Assembly: GCF_009299795.1 (NCBI RefSeq) | Contig: NZ_VIGP01000003.1 | Span: 62,001-126,000, forward strand | Direction of reading: 5' to 3' | Length of the DNA stretch: 64,000 nucleotides | Origin: Brachybacterium subflavum | GTDB lineage: Bacteria; Actinomycetota; Actinomycetes; Actinomycetales; Dermabacteraceae | Part shown: in pieces, positions 39,211 through 48,676 of the stretch | Layout of the letters: every line of letters begins with the position of its first letter | Position numbering within the stretch: position 1 is the stretch's first letter | Translations under genes and position numbers: made by a program | The notes under the pieces: model-generated | What the model was told of the DNA's origin: nothing | The model's input: the letters and a program-made list of their open reading frames with translations, nothing else | Databases searched by the model: none

Positions 39211-40761
39211 ATGTCCCAGCTGCTCCCGCAGACCTCTGCGCCCGAGCTCCCGGCGCCCGCCGGCACCACCGCGCACTCCGCAGCGTCGACGACCGCGCTG
39301 CTCAACGGCTCCTCCGCCGATGCCTACGCCGAGCTCCTCCACGAGGTGGTCGACACGATCGCCGGACGCTTCCGCTCCGTCGACGCGCCCTCCGTCGGCC
39401 CTGATCGATCCTCCCTCGAGCGCCTGGTCGAGGTCGTCGACCTCGACGGCTCGGGCATCGGCGATCGCGCGGCCCTGGCGGAGGCCGACGCGCTGTACGC
39501 GAAGAACGCCGTCTGGTTCCACCACCCCTCGTACCTCGCGCACCTGAACTGCCCGGTGGCGCTCCCGGCGGTCGCGGCCGAGGCGATGCTCGCCGCCGTC
39601 AACACGTCCGTGGACACCTTCGACCAGTCCCTCGTCGCGACCCACATGGAGCGGCGCCTCGTGCGCTGGGCCGCGGGCCTCGCCGGATTCGCGAGCGGGG
39701 ACGGCGTGTTCACCTCGGGCGGCACCCAGTCCAACCTGCAGGCGCTCTTCCTCGCCCGCGAGCGGGCGCTGCGCGAGGACCCGCATGATCGGACCGACGC
39801 GCTGCCGCGACTGCGCGTGCTCACCACCGCCGCCAGCCACTTCTCCGTCGCCCGCTCCGCGCACCTGCTGGGGCTCTCCGCGGACTCCGTCGTGACGGTC
39901 GATTCCGACGCCGATGGCCGCATGAACCCCGCTGACCTGCACGATCGTCTGGCAGCGCTCGAGGCGGCGGGGGAGCGGCCGATGGCCGTCGCCGTCACGG
40001 CCGGCACCACCGACCGCGGGATCATCGACCCGCTGCCCGCGATCGCCGAGGCCTGCGAGGACGCCGGGGTCTGGCTGCACGTGGACGCCGCCTACGGAGG
40101 CGGGCTGCTCGTCTCGGCGCGCCGCCGGCACCTGCTCACGGGCATCGAGCGCGCGGACTCCGTGACGATCGACTTCCACAAGACCTTCTTCCAGCCCGTG
40201 TCCTCGAGCGCGATCCTCGTGCGCGACCCCGCTGATCTGCGCGCCGCGGCCTGGCACGCGGATTACCTGAACCCCGCGGCGGAGGCGGCGTCGGCCGAGG
40301 CAGAGCCCAACCAGGTCGACAAGTCCCTGCAGACCACCCGCCGCTTCGACGCCCTCAAGCTCTGGACCACCCTGCGCTCTCTCGGTGCCGCGCGACTCGG
40401 CGAGATGGTCGACGCCGTCTGCGACCTCGCCCTCGAGGTCCGCGATCTGCTGCGGGCCGACCGCGACTTCACCGTGCTGGGCACGAGCGACCTCAGCACC
40501 GTGCTGTTCCGCTTCCAGCCCGCGGGCGTGGACGACCGCACGGCCGACGGGCATGTCGCCCTGATCCGACGCATCCTCTTCCAGTCCGGCCGCGCGATGG
40601 TCGCCCGCACCACGATCGACGGCTCCCCGTGGCTCAAGCTCACCCTGCTGAACCCCGAGGCCACGCTGACGGACGTCGCCGCCGTGCTCGACCTGGTGCG
40701 CGCGACCGGCCGCGGCCTTCTCGCCGGCAGCCGCCTCGCGGCCGAGGGGAGCGCGCGATGA
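39211..40761 (+). CDS. desA: PLP-dependent lysine decarboxylase (DesA-like)
   Basis: This group II PLP decarboxylase probably converts lysine to cadaverine for a hydroxamate siderophore. The ~516-residue protein contains FFHHPSYLAHLNCP-like (WFHHPSYLAHLNCPVALPA), VFTSGGTQSNLQAL, LHVDAAYGGGLLVS and the PLP lysine motif TIDFHKTFFQPVSSSA. It opens a three-gene operon under an iron box. Glutamate or diaminobutyrate decarboxylase activity is an alternative from sequence alone, but the neighbours favour lysine. Confidence 0.88.
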   Translation: MSQLLPQTSAPELPAPAGTTAHSAASTTALLNGSSADAYAELLHEVVDTIAGRFRSVDAPSVGPDRSSLERLVEVVDLDGSGIGDRAALAEADALYAKNAVWFHHPSYLAHLNCPVALPAVAAEAMLAAVNTSVDTFDQSLVATHMERRLVRWAAGLAGFASGDGVFTSGGTQSNLQALFLARERALREDPHDRTDALPRLRVLTTAASHFSVARSAHLLGLSADSVVTVDSDADGRMNPADLHDRLAALEAAGERPMAVAVTAGTTDRGIIDPLPAIAEACEDAGVWLHVDAAYGGGLLVSARRRHLLTGIERADSVTIDFHKTFFQPVSSSAILVRDPADLRAAAWHADYLNPAAEAASAEAEPNQVDKSLQTTRRFDALKLWTTLRSLGAARLGEMVDAVCDLALEVRDLLRADRDFTVLGTSDLSTVLFRFQPAGVDDRTADGHVALIRRILFQSGRAMVARTTIDGSPWLKLTLLNPEATLTDVAAVLDLVRATGRGLLAGSRLAAEGSAR

Positions 40762-42158
40762 GCTCCCAGCAGACCACAGCGCCCGTCGGCGCCCCCGTCG
40801 GCGCCCCCGTCCACGACCTCGTGGGGATCGGTATCGGTCCGTTCGGCCTCGGCATGGCCGCGCTCAGCGAGCCGCTCGAGGACGTCGACGCGATCTTCCT
40901 GGACCAGGCGCAGGGCTTCTCCTGGCACCCCGGGATGATGCTCGAGGGCGCCACCATCCAGGTGCCCTTCCTCGCGGACCTCGTGACGATGGCCGACCCC
41001 ACCTCCCGCTTCTCCTTCCTGCAGTTCCTCAAGGAGACCGGCAGGCTCTACCCCTTCTACATCCGCGAGTCCTTCTACCCGCTGCGCTCCGAGTACGACC
41101 GCTACTGCCGCTGGGTCGCCGAGCAGCTCGACACGCTGCGCTGGCGCCGACGCGTCCGCTCGGTCGAGGAGGAGGGCGAGCACCTGCTCGTGACGGCCGA
41201 CGTGCTCGACGCCGACGGCGCGGTCGTGGGCACCGAGCAGCACCGCGGGCGGCACGTCGTCCTCGCCGTCGGCACCCGGCCCGTGCTGCCGCCCGCCCTC
41301 GCCGGCCTCGCCGAGGCGGGGGAGCACGGGCCGGCGACGGACGATGCGGCGTCCGAGTCGTCGGCCACCCCGGTGATCCACAGCTCGCAGTACCTGCCTG
41401 CGCGCGAGCAGCTGCTGGACGCCGGATCCGTGACGATCGTGGGCAGCGGCCAGAGCGCCGCGGAGATCTACCGCGACCTCCTCGAGGATGCCGCCGCGCG
41501 CGGCACGCGCGTGGACTGGGTGACCCGCTCGCCCCGGTTCTTCCCGATGGAGTACACGAAGCTCACCCTCGAGATGACCTCGCCGGAGTACACGGACCTG
41601 TTCCGCTCCCTGCCCGAGGAGCGGCGCGAGAGCCTGGGGCGCGAGCAGCGGACCCTGTACAAGGGCATCAGCGGCGACCTGGTCGACGACATCCACGACC
41701 TGCTCTACCGGCTCAGCCAGGGCGGCGCCGAGGTCCCCACCATGCTGCTCACCGACACCGCCGTGACCGCCGCGCGCCACGACGCGGAGACCGGCGAGCA
41801 CGTGCTCACCCTCGAGCACGGCGAGCTAGGCACCCGGCGCGAGCACCGCACCCGCGCCGTGGTCGCCGCCACCGGGTACCGCTCGAGCGCGCCCGCGCTC
41901 CTCGCGCCCCTGGGAGAGAGGATCCGCCGCGACTCCCGCGGCCGGCTCGACGTCTCCCGCGACTACACGATCGACGACCAGCAGCGGATCCACGTGCTCA
42001 ACGCCGAGGAGCACACCCACGGCGTCACCGCCCCCGACCTCGGCTTCGGCGCCTGGCGCGCCTCCGTGGTGCTCGATGCGATCACCGGCCGCGAGCCCTA
42101 CCCGATCGAGCGCCGCATCGCCTTCCAGACCTTCGGCCTCCCCGCCGACGACGCCTGA
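40758..42158 (+). CDS. desB: Cadaverine/lysine N-hydroxylase (DesB/IucD family)
   Basis: A ~466-residue FAD/NADPH N-monooxygenase. Motifs: FAD site IGIGPFGLGMAAL, substrate/flavin region FSWHPGMMLEGATIQVPFL, NADPH site VTIVGSGQSAAEIYRD and the C-terminal ATGYRSSAPALL. It N-hydroxylates the diamine before acylation. The start overlaps the desA stop by 4 nt. The N-terminus has a repeated VGAP segment. Confidence 0.93.
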   Translation: MSSQQTTAPVGAPVGAPVHDLVGIGIGPFGLGMAALSEPLEDVDAIFLDQAQGFSWHPGMMLEGATIQVPFLADLVTMADPTSRFSFLQFLKETGRLYPFYIRESFYPLRSEYDRYCRWVAEQLDTLRWRRRVRSVEEEGEHLLVTADVLDADGAVVGTEQHRGRHVVLAVGTRPVLPPALAGLAEAGEHGPATDDAASESSATPVIHSSQYLPAREQLLDAGSVTIVGSGQSAAEIYRDLLEDAAARGTRVDWVTRSPRFFPMEYTKLTLEMTSPEYTDLFRSLPEERRESLGREQRTLYKGISGDLVDDIHDLLYRLSQGGAEVPTMLLTDTAVTAARHDAETGEHVLTLEHGELGTRREHRTRAVVAATGYRSSAPALLAPLGERIRRDSRGRLDVSRDYTIDDQQRIHVLNAEEHTHGVTAPDLGFGAWRASVVLDAITGREPYPIERRIAFQTFGLPADDA

Positions 42159-42175
42159 CCCACCAGGAGACCCCC

Positions 42176-44635
42176 GTGCAGATCACCTTCCGACCCGTCG
42201 ACCCCGCGCGCGACGCGGCCGTCGTCCACACCTGGCTCACCGATCCCCGCGCCCGCTACTGGGAGATGACCGAGAACTCCGGCGAGCAGACCCTCGCCTA
42301 CCTCCGAACGATCGCCGACGACCCCGCCCAGGACGGCTGGATCGGCGCCATCGACAGCGAGGACGCACCCGGGACCGGCGCCGACGTCGTCTACGTCGAG
42401 ACCTACGACCCCGCGATCCTCATCCCGCGGCACGCGCTGCGCATCCGCGCGGGCGACCTGGGCATGCACGTGCTCGTCGGCCCGCCGGCTGGGGAGCGGC
42501 GCCACGGCTTCACGGCGGACGTCATGGCCGCCGTCATGCGCTTCTGCTTCGCGCAGCGCGGGGCCGAGCGCGTCGTCGTCGAGCCCGACGCGCGCAACGA
42601 CCGCATCCTTGCCAAGAACGCCGCCGCGGGCTTCCGCGTGCTGCGCGAGCTCGACCTCACGGTCGACGGCCACCCCAAGCGCGCCGCGCTCAGCGTCTGC
42701 ACCCGGGAGGACTTCGCGGGCTCCCCGCTCGGCGACAGCGGCGGCGAGGGCGCAGAGGACCCCCACGCCCACCTGCGTCCCGACGTCGCCGACGCCGTCC
42801 ACCGGCATCTTCTCGCCAAGGCGATCTCCGAGTTCTCGCACGAGCGGATCCTGGCGCCGGTCGATCTCGAGGACGGCTGGTGGGAGCTGACCGTGCCCGC
42901 GGACGCGGGGGCGAGCTACCGCTTCCGCGCCCGCGTGCTCCCGCTCGAGCACTGGCTGGTCGACGAGGACTCGATCGTCCGGATCGAGCCCTCGCAGCAC
43001 CGCGCCGCGCCCGACGGCGCGTCGTCGGACGGCACGCCGGCCGACGGCGGCGAGCGCCCGGCCCACGGCCGCCTCGACGTGCTCGAGTTCGTCGCCGCCT
43101 TCCAGAGCGTTCTCGGCATTCCCGACGACCTGCTCTCGACCTACCTCGAGGAGCTCGCCTCGACCTTCGCGGCGGCGTGCGCGAAGCTGCAGGACGCCCG
43201 CGAGGGCCGTCGTCCCACGGCCCGGCAGCTGCTGGACGCCGATCTGCAGCAGATCGAGGCCGCGATGACCGAGGGGCACCCGGGGTTCCTCGCGGGCAGC
43301 GGCCGCATCGGCTATGCGCTCAGCGACTACCGCGCCTATGCGCCCGAGCAGGGCCGGCGCACGCGACTGCAGTGGATCGCGGTGCGCCGGGAGCTCAGCC
43401 ATCTCAGCCTCGGCGAGGGCTACGACCTCGAGGACCATCTGGCCGGCGCGCTCAGCGCCGAGGAGCGCGCCGCCTTCGCCGACCGGCTCCTCGCGCGGGG
43501 GCTCGACCCGTCGGACTTTCACCTCATGCCGCTGCACCCCTGGCAGGCCGACCACCGGCTGCCGCTCACCTTCGCCGCGGACGTGGCCCGGCAGGACCTC
43601 GTGCCGCTGGGCCCGGGCGGCGACGAGTTCCAGGCGCAGCAGTCCCTGCGCACCTTCTTCGACCGCAGCCGGCCCGCCGCCCCGTACGTGAAGACGGCGC
43701 TCGCGATCCAGAACATGGGCTTCCTGCGCGGTCTGTCCCCGCAGTACATGCGCGACACCCCCGCGATCAACGACTGGGTGCACGGCGTCGTCACGGGCGA
43801 CCCCGAGTTCGCGGACCGCGGCTTCTCCGTCCTGCGCGAGCGCGCGGCGCTCGGGTACACGGGCGACGTCTACCACCGCACGCCCGCGACCAACCCGCAC
43901 CGCAAGATGCTCGCGGCCCTGTGGCGTGAGAACCCCCTGCCGCTGCTCGGCGAGGGCGAACGGGCCATGACCATGGCGGCGCTGCTGCACCGCGACCACG
44001 AGGGCACGGCGCTCGCGACCACGATGATCCGCGCCTCCGGACTCGCCCCCGAGGTCTGGCTCGACGACTACCTCGCCGCCTATCTGCAGCCGCTGGTCCA
44101 CGCGCTGCTCGGCCACGCCCTCGTGTTCATGCCGCACGGCGAGAATCTCATCCTGCGCGTGCGCGAGCAGCGTGTGGTGGGCGCGTTCATGAAGGACATC
44201 GGCGAGGAGACCGCCGTGCTGGGCCCCCGCGCGCTGCCGGAGCGGATCGCGCGGATCCGCGCGGTGGTCCCGGGCGACGAGAAGGCGCTCTCGGTCTTCA
44301 CGGACGTCTTCGACGGCGTGCTGCGCCACCTCTCCGGGATCCTCGAGGCCGACGGAGTGCTGCGCGCGGAGACCTTCTGGCAGCGGGTCGCCGCTGCCCT
44401 GGACGCCTATGAGGCGCGCCACCCCGAGCTCGCGCGCGGACTCTCCGGCGACGTGGACCTGCGCACGGAGGAGTTCGCGCACTCGTGCCTGAACCGTCTG
44501 CAGCTGCGCAACACCCTGCAGATGGTCGACATCGGCAACCAGGCCGAATCCCTGCTCTACGCCGGGACGATGCCCAATCCCGTGGCGCGCACCGCCGACG
44601 TCCCGGAGGTCGAACCGGCTCTGCCCGTCGCCTGA
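42176..44635 (+). CDS. Fused N-acyltransferase (DesC) and NIS synthetase (DesD/IucA-IucC)
   Basis: An 819-residue two-domain protein. Residues 1-~180 are a GNAT-type siderophore acyltransferase (ITFRPVDPARDAAVVHTWL, HVLVGPPAGERRHGFTADV, VEPDARNDRILAKNAAAGF). Residues ~200-819 are an NRPS-independent siderophore synthetase (EGHPGFLAGSGRIGYALSDY, LMPLHPWQADHRLPL, VKTALAIQNMGFLRGLSPQY, MPHGENLIL). One protein would thus acylate the hydroxylamine and join the units. DesC and DesD are usually separate. The GTG at 42176 has AGGAGA 5 nt upstream. Desferrioxamine-like product is inference. Confidence 0.92.
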   Translation: MQITFRPVDPARDAAVVHTWLTDPRARYWEMTENSGEQTLAYLRTIADDPAQDGWIGAIDSEDAPGTGADVVYVETYDPAILIPRHALRIRAGDLGMHVLVGPPAGERRHGFTADVMAAVMRFCFAQRGAERVVVEPDARNDRILAKNAAAGFRVLRELDLTVDGHPKRAALSVCTREDFAGSPLGDSGGEGAEDPHAHLRPDVADAVHRHLLAKAISEFSHERILAPVDLEDGWWELTVPADAGASYRFRARVLPLEHWLVDEDSIVRIEPSQHRAAPDGASSDGTPADGGERPAHGRLDVLEFVAAFQSVLGIPDDLLSTYLEELASTFAAACAKLQDAREGRRPTARQLLDADLQQIEAAMTEGHPGFLAGSGRIGYALSDYRAYAPEQGRRTRLQWIAVRRELSHLSLGEGYDLEDHLAGALSAEERAAFADRLLARGLDPSDFHLMPLHPWQADHRLPLTFAADVARQDLVPLGPGGDEFQAQQSLRTFFDRSRPAAPYVKTALAIQNMGFLRGLSPQYMRDTPAINDWVHGVVTGDPEFADRGFSVLRERAALGYTGDVYHRTPATNPHRKMLAALWRENPLPLLGEGERAMTMAALLHRDHEGTALATTMIRASGLAPEVWLDDYLAAYLQPLVHALLGHALVFMPHGENLILRVREQRVVGAFMKDIGEETAVLGPRALPERIARIRAVVPGDEKALSVFTDVFDGVLRHLSGILEADGVLRAETFWQRVAAALDAYEARHPELARGLSGDVDLRTEEFAHSCLNRLQLRNTLQMVDIGNQAESLLYAGTMPNPVARTADVPEVEPALPVA

Positions 44636-44650
44636 TCCGCCGCTAGCATG

Positions 44651-44685
44651 CGATCACGCGCCGCAGGCGGTGCGGCGCGTGATCG
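44651..44685 (+). terminator. Perfect 14-bp hairpin after the siderophore operon
   Basis: Arms 44651-44664 (CGATCACGCGCCGC) and 44672-44685 are fully complementary around a 7-nt loop, 15 nt after the desCD stop. Confidence 0.75.
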
Positions 44686-44709
44686 GTGCATCTCCGCGCG
44701 GCCGCCACA

Positions 44710-44776
44710 CCGACGGCCGACGGCCGACGGGCGAGAGTTCTCCCGGCGGGCGGCCGTCGGATGACCGACGGGCGAG
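44710..44776. repeat. CCGACGG heptamer cluster
   Basis: Three perfect tandem CCGACGG units (44710-44730) are followed by GCGAG, an inverted copy (CCGTCGG, 44754-44760) and a fourth direct copy with the same GCGAG (44765-44776). The cluster lies just upstream of the next gene. Confidence 0.7.
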
Positions 44777-44806
44777 CGGCCCACGGTTCAGCGGCAGAAG
44801 GGACGG

Positions 44807-45511
44807 ATGGGCATGGGACGGTTCAGCCTCGGTGCTGCACTGCTCGGGGCGAGGCGCGCGAGGTCGGCGCCCGAGCCCGCGGCGTCGCGGCCGTCCACGA
44901 TCGGCGTCGCGAGCGTGCTCGACCTCCGGTGCACCGAGGAATCGGCCGACAGCGCCCGACGTTCCGACGCCTCCCGCGAGCATCTGGTGCGCCTGCGCAT
45001 CGAGGGCGACGGCCGGGCGGCGTCTCTGCTCGCCCTGCGGGTGCGGCTGACGCCCACGGAGATCTCCGCCCTCGCGCCCGGCATCCCGTTCCCCGTGCGG
45101 TTCGCCCCGGGCGGAGGGGACTTCCCCGAGCTCGTGGACGCTGCGGACCCGCTGGTCCGCGAGCTCCTGCTGCGACGACGCATCGCCCTGGGCCTGGTCC
45201 CGCCGGAGGTCGCGGCCGCGCGCCTGCACGGCGAGCTCGTCCCCGCCCGCGTGCTCCGCTCGCACCCGACGGGCAGGAGCCTGGACGACCAGATCGAGGT
45301 CACCGTGAGCGTGCGCGTCCAGCCCGGCGGGGTCCGCACCCCGTGGGACGCGGACACCCGCGCCTACCTGCACCCCAGCAGCCTCGACCGATTCGCCGTC
45401 GGCCGCCGGATCGCCGTGCGCTACCTGCCCACCAGCCCCTTGGTCGTCGCGATCACACTCGAGGATCCGGATGCGACCCCGGGCCCGGAGACGCGGACGG
45501 GCGATCGCTGA
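44807..45511 (+). CDS. Hypothetical protein with two related beta-type halves
   Basis: A 234-residue protein with no recognised family. The two halves look related: EHLVRLRIEGDG ... LRVRLTPTEISAL ... GIPFPVRFAPG, and DDQIEVTVSVRVQPGG ... YLHPSSLDRFAVGRRIAVRY. This V-x-V-R-(L/V), then L-x-x-(G), then VR-x-x-P pattern is like the small beta domains of DUF3592-type proteins. No signal peptide or helix is visible. A GAAGGGA site precedes the ATG; a second in-frame ATG is at 44813. It is probably separate from the des operon because a strong terminator lies between them. Confidence 0.6.
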   Translation: MGMGRFSLGAALLGARRARSAPEPAASRPSTIGVASVLDLRCTEESADSARRSDASREHLVRLRIEGDGRAASLLALRVRLTPTEISALAPGIPFPVRFAPGGGDFPELVDAADPLVRELLLRRRIALGLVPPEVAAARLHGELVPARVLRSHPTGRSLDDQIEVTVSVRVQPGGVRTPWDADTRAYLHPSSLDRFAVGRRIAVRYLPTSPLVVAITLEDPDATPGPETRTGDR

Positions 45512-45553
45512 GGCCCGATCCGCAGGGACGGCCCATCGGCCTCGTCGCCCGTG

Positions 45554-45580
45554 GGCCCGCTCACCCGTCGGCCCGCTCAC
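45554..45580. repeat. Direct repeat GGCCCGCTCAC, 16-bp period
   Basis: Two identical 11-bp copies (45554-45564 and 45570-45580) lie between convergent gene ends, with CCGTCGG between them. A looser third unit (GTTCACCCGCCGGCC) follows. Confidence 0.5.
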
Positions 45581-45592
45581 GCGCGGGCACGT

Positions 45593-46426
45593 TCACCCGC
45601 CGGCCACCAGGCGCCGCATGCCCTCGGCCGTGCTCCCCTCCTCGAGCGGCAGGTAGGAGACGATGTGCAGGTCGGGTGCGTCCTGCGGGACGATGTTGAC
45701 CTGTTCGAAGACCAGGTGTCCGCCCACCGGGTGCTCGAAGGTGCGCACGCGCGAGCTGAAGCGGTCGACCTCGTGGGCGTCCCAGGCGCGGGAGAAGTCG
45801 GGGGAGAGCGCGCGCAGATGCTTGACCAGGCGCACGTGCTGCGGTCCGCCGGAGCGCCCGCCGGCCTCGGCGCGGTACTCGGCGAGGAACTGTCTGCTGG
45901 TGAGCTCCCATTCGGGCAGCATCGCCCGCACCCGCTGGTCGGTGAAGATGAACTGCAGGAGGTTCCTCTGCGCGGGATCGGCGTCGAGCACGCCGGGGAA
46001 CAGTCCCTCGTAGGCGCGGTTCCAGGCGGCCACGTCCCAGTGCGCGGTGAGCGCGAAGGAGGGAGCCGGATCCAGGGCGTCCAGCAGGTGCTGGACGTGC
46101 GGCGGGACCGGCTCGGGCTCGGCCAGGTCGGGGCGCGGGCGCGGGGTGAAGCCCGCGAGGCCCAGCACGTAGTCGTGCTCGGCCTCGCTGAGGTGCAGGT
46201 TCACGGCGACCGCGTCGATCACCTGGCGCGAGGGGTTGATGTCGCGCCCCTGCTCGAGCCACGTGTACCAGGTGACGGAGACGCCCGAGAGGAAGGCGAT
46301 CTCCTCGCGGCGCAGGCCCGTGGTGCGCCCGCGGCCCACGGGCCCCAGGTCGTAGTCCGAGCGCTCGACCTCGTTGCGCCGTCGGCGCAGCAGGGCCCCG
46401 AGCTCCTTGCGTGCTGGTTCGTCCAC
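45593..46426 (-). CDS. XRE-family regulator with MmyB-like ligand-binding domain
   Basis: A ~277-residue regulator. The N-terminal HTH has [32 protein letters not shown] and [18 protein letters not shown]. The C-terminal part matches MmyB-like domains ([69 protein letters not shown]). The GTG at 46426 follows a TAGTTT -10-like hexamer with a 7-nt spacer, consistent with a leaderless mRNA. It is divergent from ilvD across 78 bp holding a CACTA-G-TAGTG palindrome. Confidence 0.88.
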   Translation of the reverse strand: MDEPARKELGALLRRRRNEVERSDYDLGPVGRGRTTGLRREEIAFLSGVSVTWYTWLEQGRDINPSRQVIDAVAVNLHLSEAEHDYVLGLAGFTPRPRPDLAEPEPVPPHVQHLLDALDPAPSFALTAHWDVAAWNRAYEGLFPGVLDADPAQRNLLQFIFTDQRVRAMLPEWELTSRQFLAEYRAEAGGRSGGPQHVRLVKHLRALSPDFSRAWDAHEVDRFSSRVRTFEHPVGGHLVFEQVNIVPQDAPDLHIVSYLPLEEGSTAEGMRRLVAGG

Positions 46427-46449
46427 GCGCCGAAAACTATCAGTTCCAC

Positions 46450-46460
46450 CACTAGTAGTG
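46450..46460. promoter_or_regulatory. Palindrome CACTA-G-TAGTG in the regulator/ilvD spacer
   Basis: A perfect 11-bp palindrome lies 24 nt upstream of the regulator start and 44 nt upstream of ilvD. It may be the binding site of the XRE/MmyB-type protein; control of ilvD by it is inference. Confidence 0.4.
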
Positions 46461-46504
46461 CCGGCGTCTTGGTGGGTTCCGCACCACCGTGGCCTAATGG
46501 TCAT

Positions 46505-48340
46505 ATGCCCCAACTGCGCTCTCGAACCTCGACCCACGGCCGCAACATGGCCGGTGCCCGCGCCCTGTGGCGCGCGACCGGCATGGAGAAGTCCGACTTC
46601 GGCAAACCGATCATCGCGATCGCGAACTCGTACACCCAGTTCGTGCCCGGCCACGTGCACCTGAAGAACATGGGCGACCTCGTCGCCGGCGCCATCAAGG
46701 AGGCCGGCGGCGTCGCCAAGGAGTTCAACACGATCGCCGTGGACGACGGCATCGCCATGGGGCACGGCGGCATGCTCTACTCGCTGCCCAGCCGCGACGT
46801 GATCGCCGACAGCGTCGAGTACATGGTCAACGCCCACTGCGCGGACGCCATCGTGTGCATCTCGAACTGCGACAAGATCACCCCCGGCATGCTCATGGCG
46901 GCCATGCGCCTGAACATCCCGGTCGTGTTCGTCTCCGGCGGGCCGATGGAGTCCGGCAAGCCCGTCGAGGGCGTGGTCGACCACCGCCTGGACCTCGTGG
47001 ACGCGATCTCGATCTCGGCCGACGAGAGCGTCACCGACGTCCAGCTCGCGGAGATCGAGGAGAACGCCTGCCCCACGTGCGGGTCCTGCTCGGGAATGTT
47101 CACCGCGAACTCGATGAACTGCCTCACCGAGGCGCTCGGCCTCTCGCTGCCGGGCAACGGCACCACGCTCGCCACCCACGCGCTGCGCAAGGAGCTGTTC
47201 CTGCGCGCCGGCCGCACCGTCGTGGACCTGTGCCGCCGCTACTACGGCGACGACGACGAGTCGGTGCTGCCGCGCAGCATCGCCACCAAGGCCGCGTTCA
47301 CGAACGCGATGAGCCTGGACGTCGCGATGGGCGGCTCGACGAACACCGTGCTGCACATCCTCGCGGCCGCGATCGAGGGCGGGATCGACTTCGGCCTCGA
47401 GGACATCGACCGCCTCTCGCGATCCGTGCCGTGCGTCTCCAAGGTCGCCCCGAACAGCCAGAAGTACCACATCGAGGACGTCCATCGGGCCGGCGGCATC
47501 CCCGCCATCCTGGGCGAGCTCAGCCGTGCCGGCCTGCTGGACCACTCGGTCCATTCCGTGCACTCGCCGGACCTGGACTCGTGGCTCGCCGAGTGGGACG
47601 TGCGCAGCGGGGAGACCAGCGAGGAGGCCAAGACCTTCTTCCGCGCAGCACCCGGCGGGGTGCGCACCACGCAGGCGTTCTCCCAGGCGAACCTGTGGGA
47701 CGACCTGGACCTCGACGCCGAGGGCGGCGCCATCCGCGCGGTCCCGCACGCCTACACCAAGGACGGCGGACTCTGCGTGCTCAAGGGCAATCTCGCGACC
47801 GAGGGCGCCGTCATCAAGACGGCCGGCATCACCGAGGACCTCTTCCACTTCGAGGGCAGCGCCGTGGTGTGCGACTCGCAGGAGGAGGCCGTCCAGAAGA
47901 TCCTCGACAAGACGGTCAAGGAGGGCGACATCGTTGTCATCCGCTACGAGGGCCCGCAGGGCGGTCCGGGCATGCAGGAGATGCTCTACCCGACCTCGTT
48001 CCTCAAGGGCCGCGGGCTCGGCAAGGCCTGCGCCCTGATCACCGACGGGCGCTTCTCCGGCGGCACCAGCGGCGTCTCCATCGGCCACATCTCCCCGGAG
48101 GCCGCCGAGGGCGGGCTCATCGGCCTGGTCGAGGACGGCGACAAGGTCATCATCGACGTCGACAAGCGGCTGCTCCAGCTCGACGTGCCCGAGGACGAGC
48201 TCACCCGTCGCCGCGCGGCCAAGGGCGACCTGCCGTGGCGCCCCGAGAGCCGCGAGCGCGAGGTCACCCAGGCGCTCAAGGTCTACGCGCACCTGGTGCG
48301 CTCGGCGACCTACGGCGCGACCCGGAGGCCGCTGGACTGA
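46505..48340 (+). CDS. ilvD: Dihydroxy-acid dehydratase
   Basis: IlvD dehydrates 2,3-dihydroxy-isovalerate and -3-methylvalerate in valine and isoleucine synthesis, using an Fe-S cluster. The ~611-residue protein has the Cys motifs [20 protein letters not shown] and [18 protein letters not shown], plus [38 protein letters not shown] and [11 protein letters not shown]. The ATG at 46505 starts the conserved N-terminus ([19 protein letters not shown]); no Shine-Dalgarno is visible, and a leaderless mRNA is possible though the -10 is poor. It is 4 kb upstream of ilvB, not in that operon. Confidence 0.96.
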   Translation: MPQLRSRTSTHGRNMAGARALWRATGMEKSDFGKPIIAIANSYTQFVPGHVHLKNMGDLVAGAIKEAGGVAKEFNTIAVDDGIAMGHGGMLYSLPSRDVIADSVEYMVNAHCADAIVCISNCDKITPGMLMAAMRLNIPVVFVSGGPMESGKPVEGVVDHRLDLVDAISISADESVTDVQLAEIEENACPTCGSCSGMFTANSMNCLTEALGLSLPGNGTTLATHALRKELFLRAGRTVVDLCRRYYGDDDESVLPRSIATKAAFTNAMSLDVAMGGSTNTVLHILAAAIEGGIDFGLEDIDRLSRSVPCVSKVAPNSQKYHIEDVHRAGGIPAILGELSRAGLLDHSVHSVHSPDLDSWLAEWDVRSGETSEEAKTFFRAAPGGVRTTQAFSQANLWDDLDLDAEGGAIRAVPHAYTKDGGLCVLKGNLATEGAVIKTAGITEDLFHFEGSAVVCDSQEEAVQKILDKTVKEGDIVVIRYEGPQGGPGMQEMLYPTSFLKGRGLGKACALITDGRFSGGTSGVSIGHISPEAAEGGLIGLVEDGDKVIIDVDKRLLQLDVPEDELTRRRAAKGDLPWRPESREREVTQALKVYAHLVRSATYGATRRPLD

Positions 48341-48373
48341 GCGCGCGGCCTGTGCGCGGATGCCGGTGAACGG

Positions 48374-48676
48374 TCAGCGGCGGGGCCGACGCAGGGCGGC
48401 CGCGACGCCGGCGACCACCAGCAGGCACCCCAGCGCCACCACCGCTCCGATCAGCAGCACCGTCGGATCGATCGCGACGGCGGGGACGGAATGGATCCCG
48501 ACGAGGAGCGCGACGACCAGCAGCAGCGCTCCCCAGAAGATGGTCCCGAACACGGGCCCCCGCCGTTCCCGAGCGTCCGGACTCTCGGCGTCGCGATCTT
48601 CCCCTGTCCCCTCCGGGCCGTGGTCGGTGCTCGCGTCGGGCGCGTGTGCGGTGTCGAGAGGCTGGTGCTCGCTCAC
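48374..48676 (-). CDS. Small two-helix membrane protein
   Basis: A 100-residue protein with an acidic N-terminus (~42 residues) and two membrane helices (IFWGALLLVVALLVGIHSV and VLLIGAVVALGCLLVVAGV). No family recognised. Its start overlaps the stop of the PspC-domain gene by 4 nt, so it is co-translated with it and probably works in the same membrane-stress locus. Confidence 0.65.
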   Translation of the reverse strand: MSEHQPLDTAHAPDASTDHGPEGTGEDRDAESPDARERRGPVFGTIFWGALLLVVALLVGIHSVPAVAIDPTVLLIGAVVALGCLLVVAGVAAALRRPRR

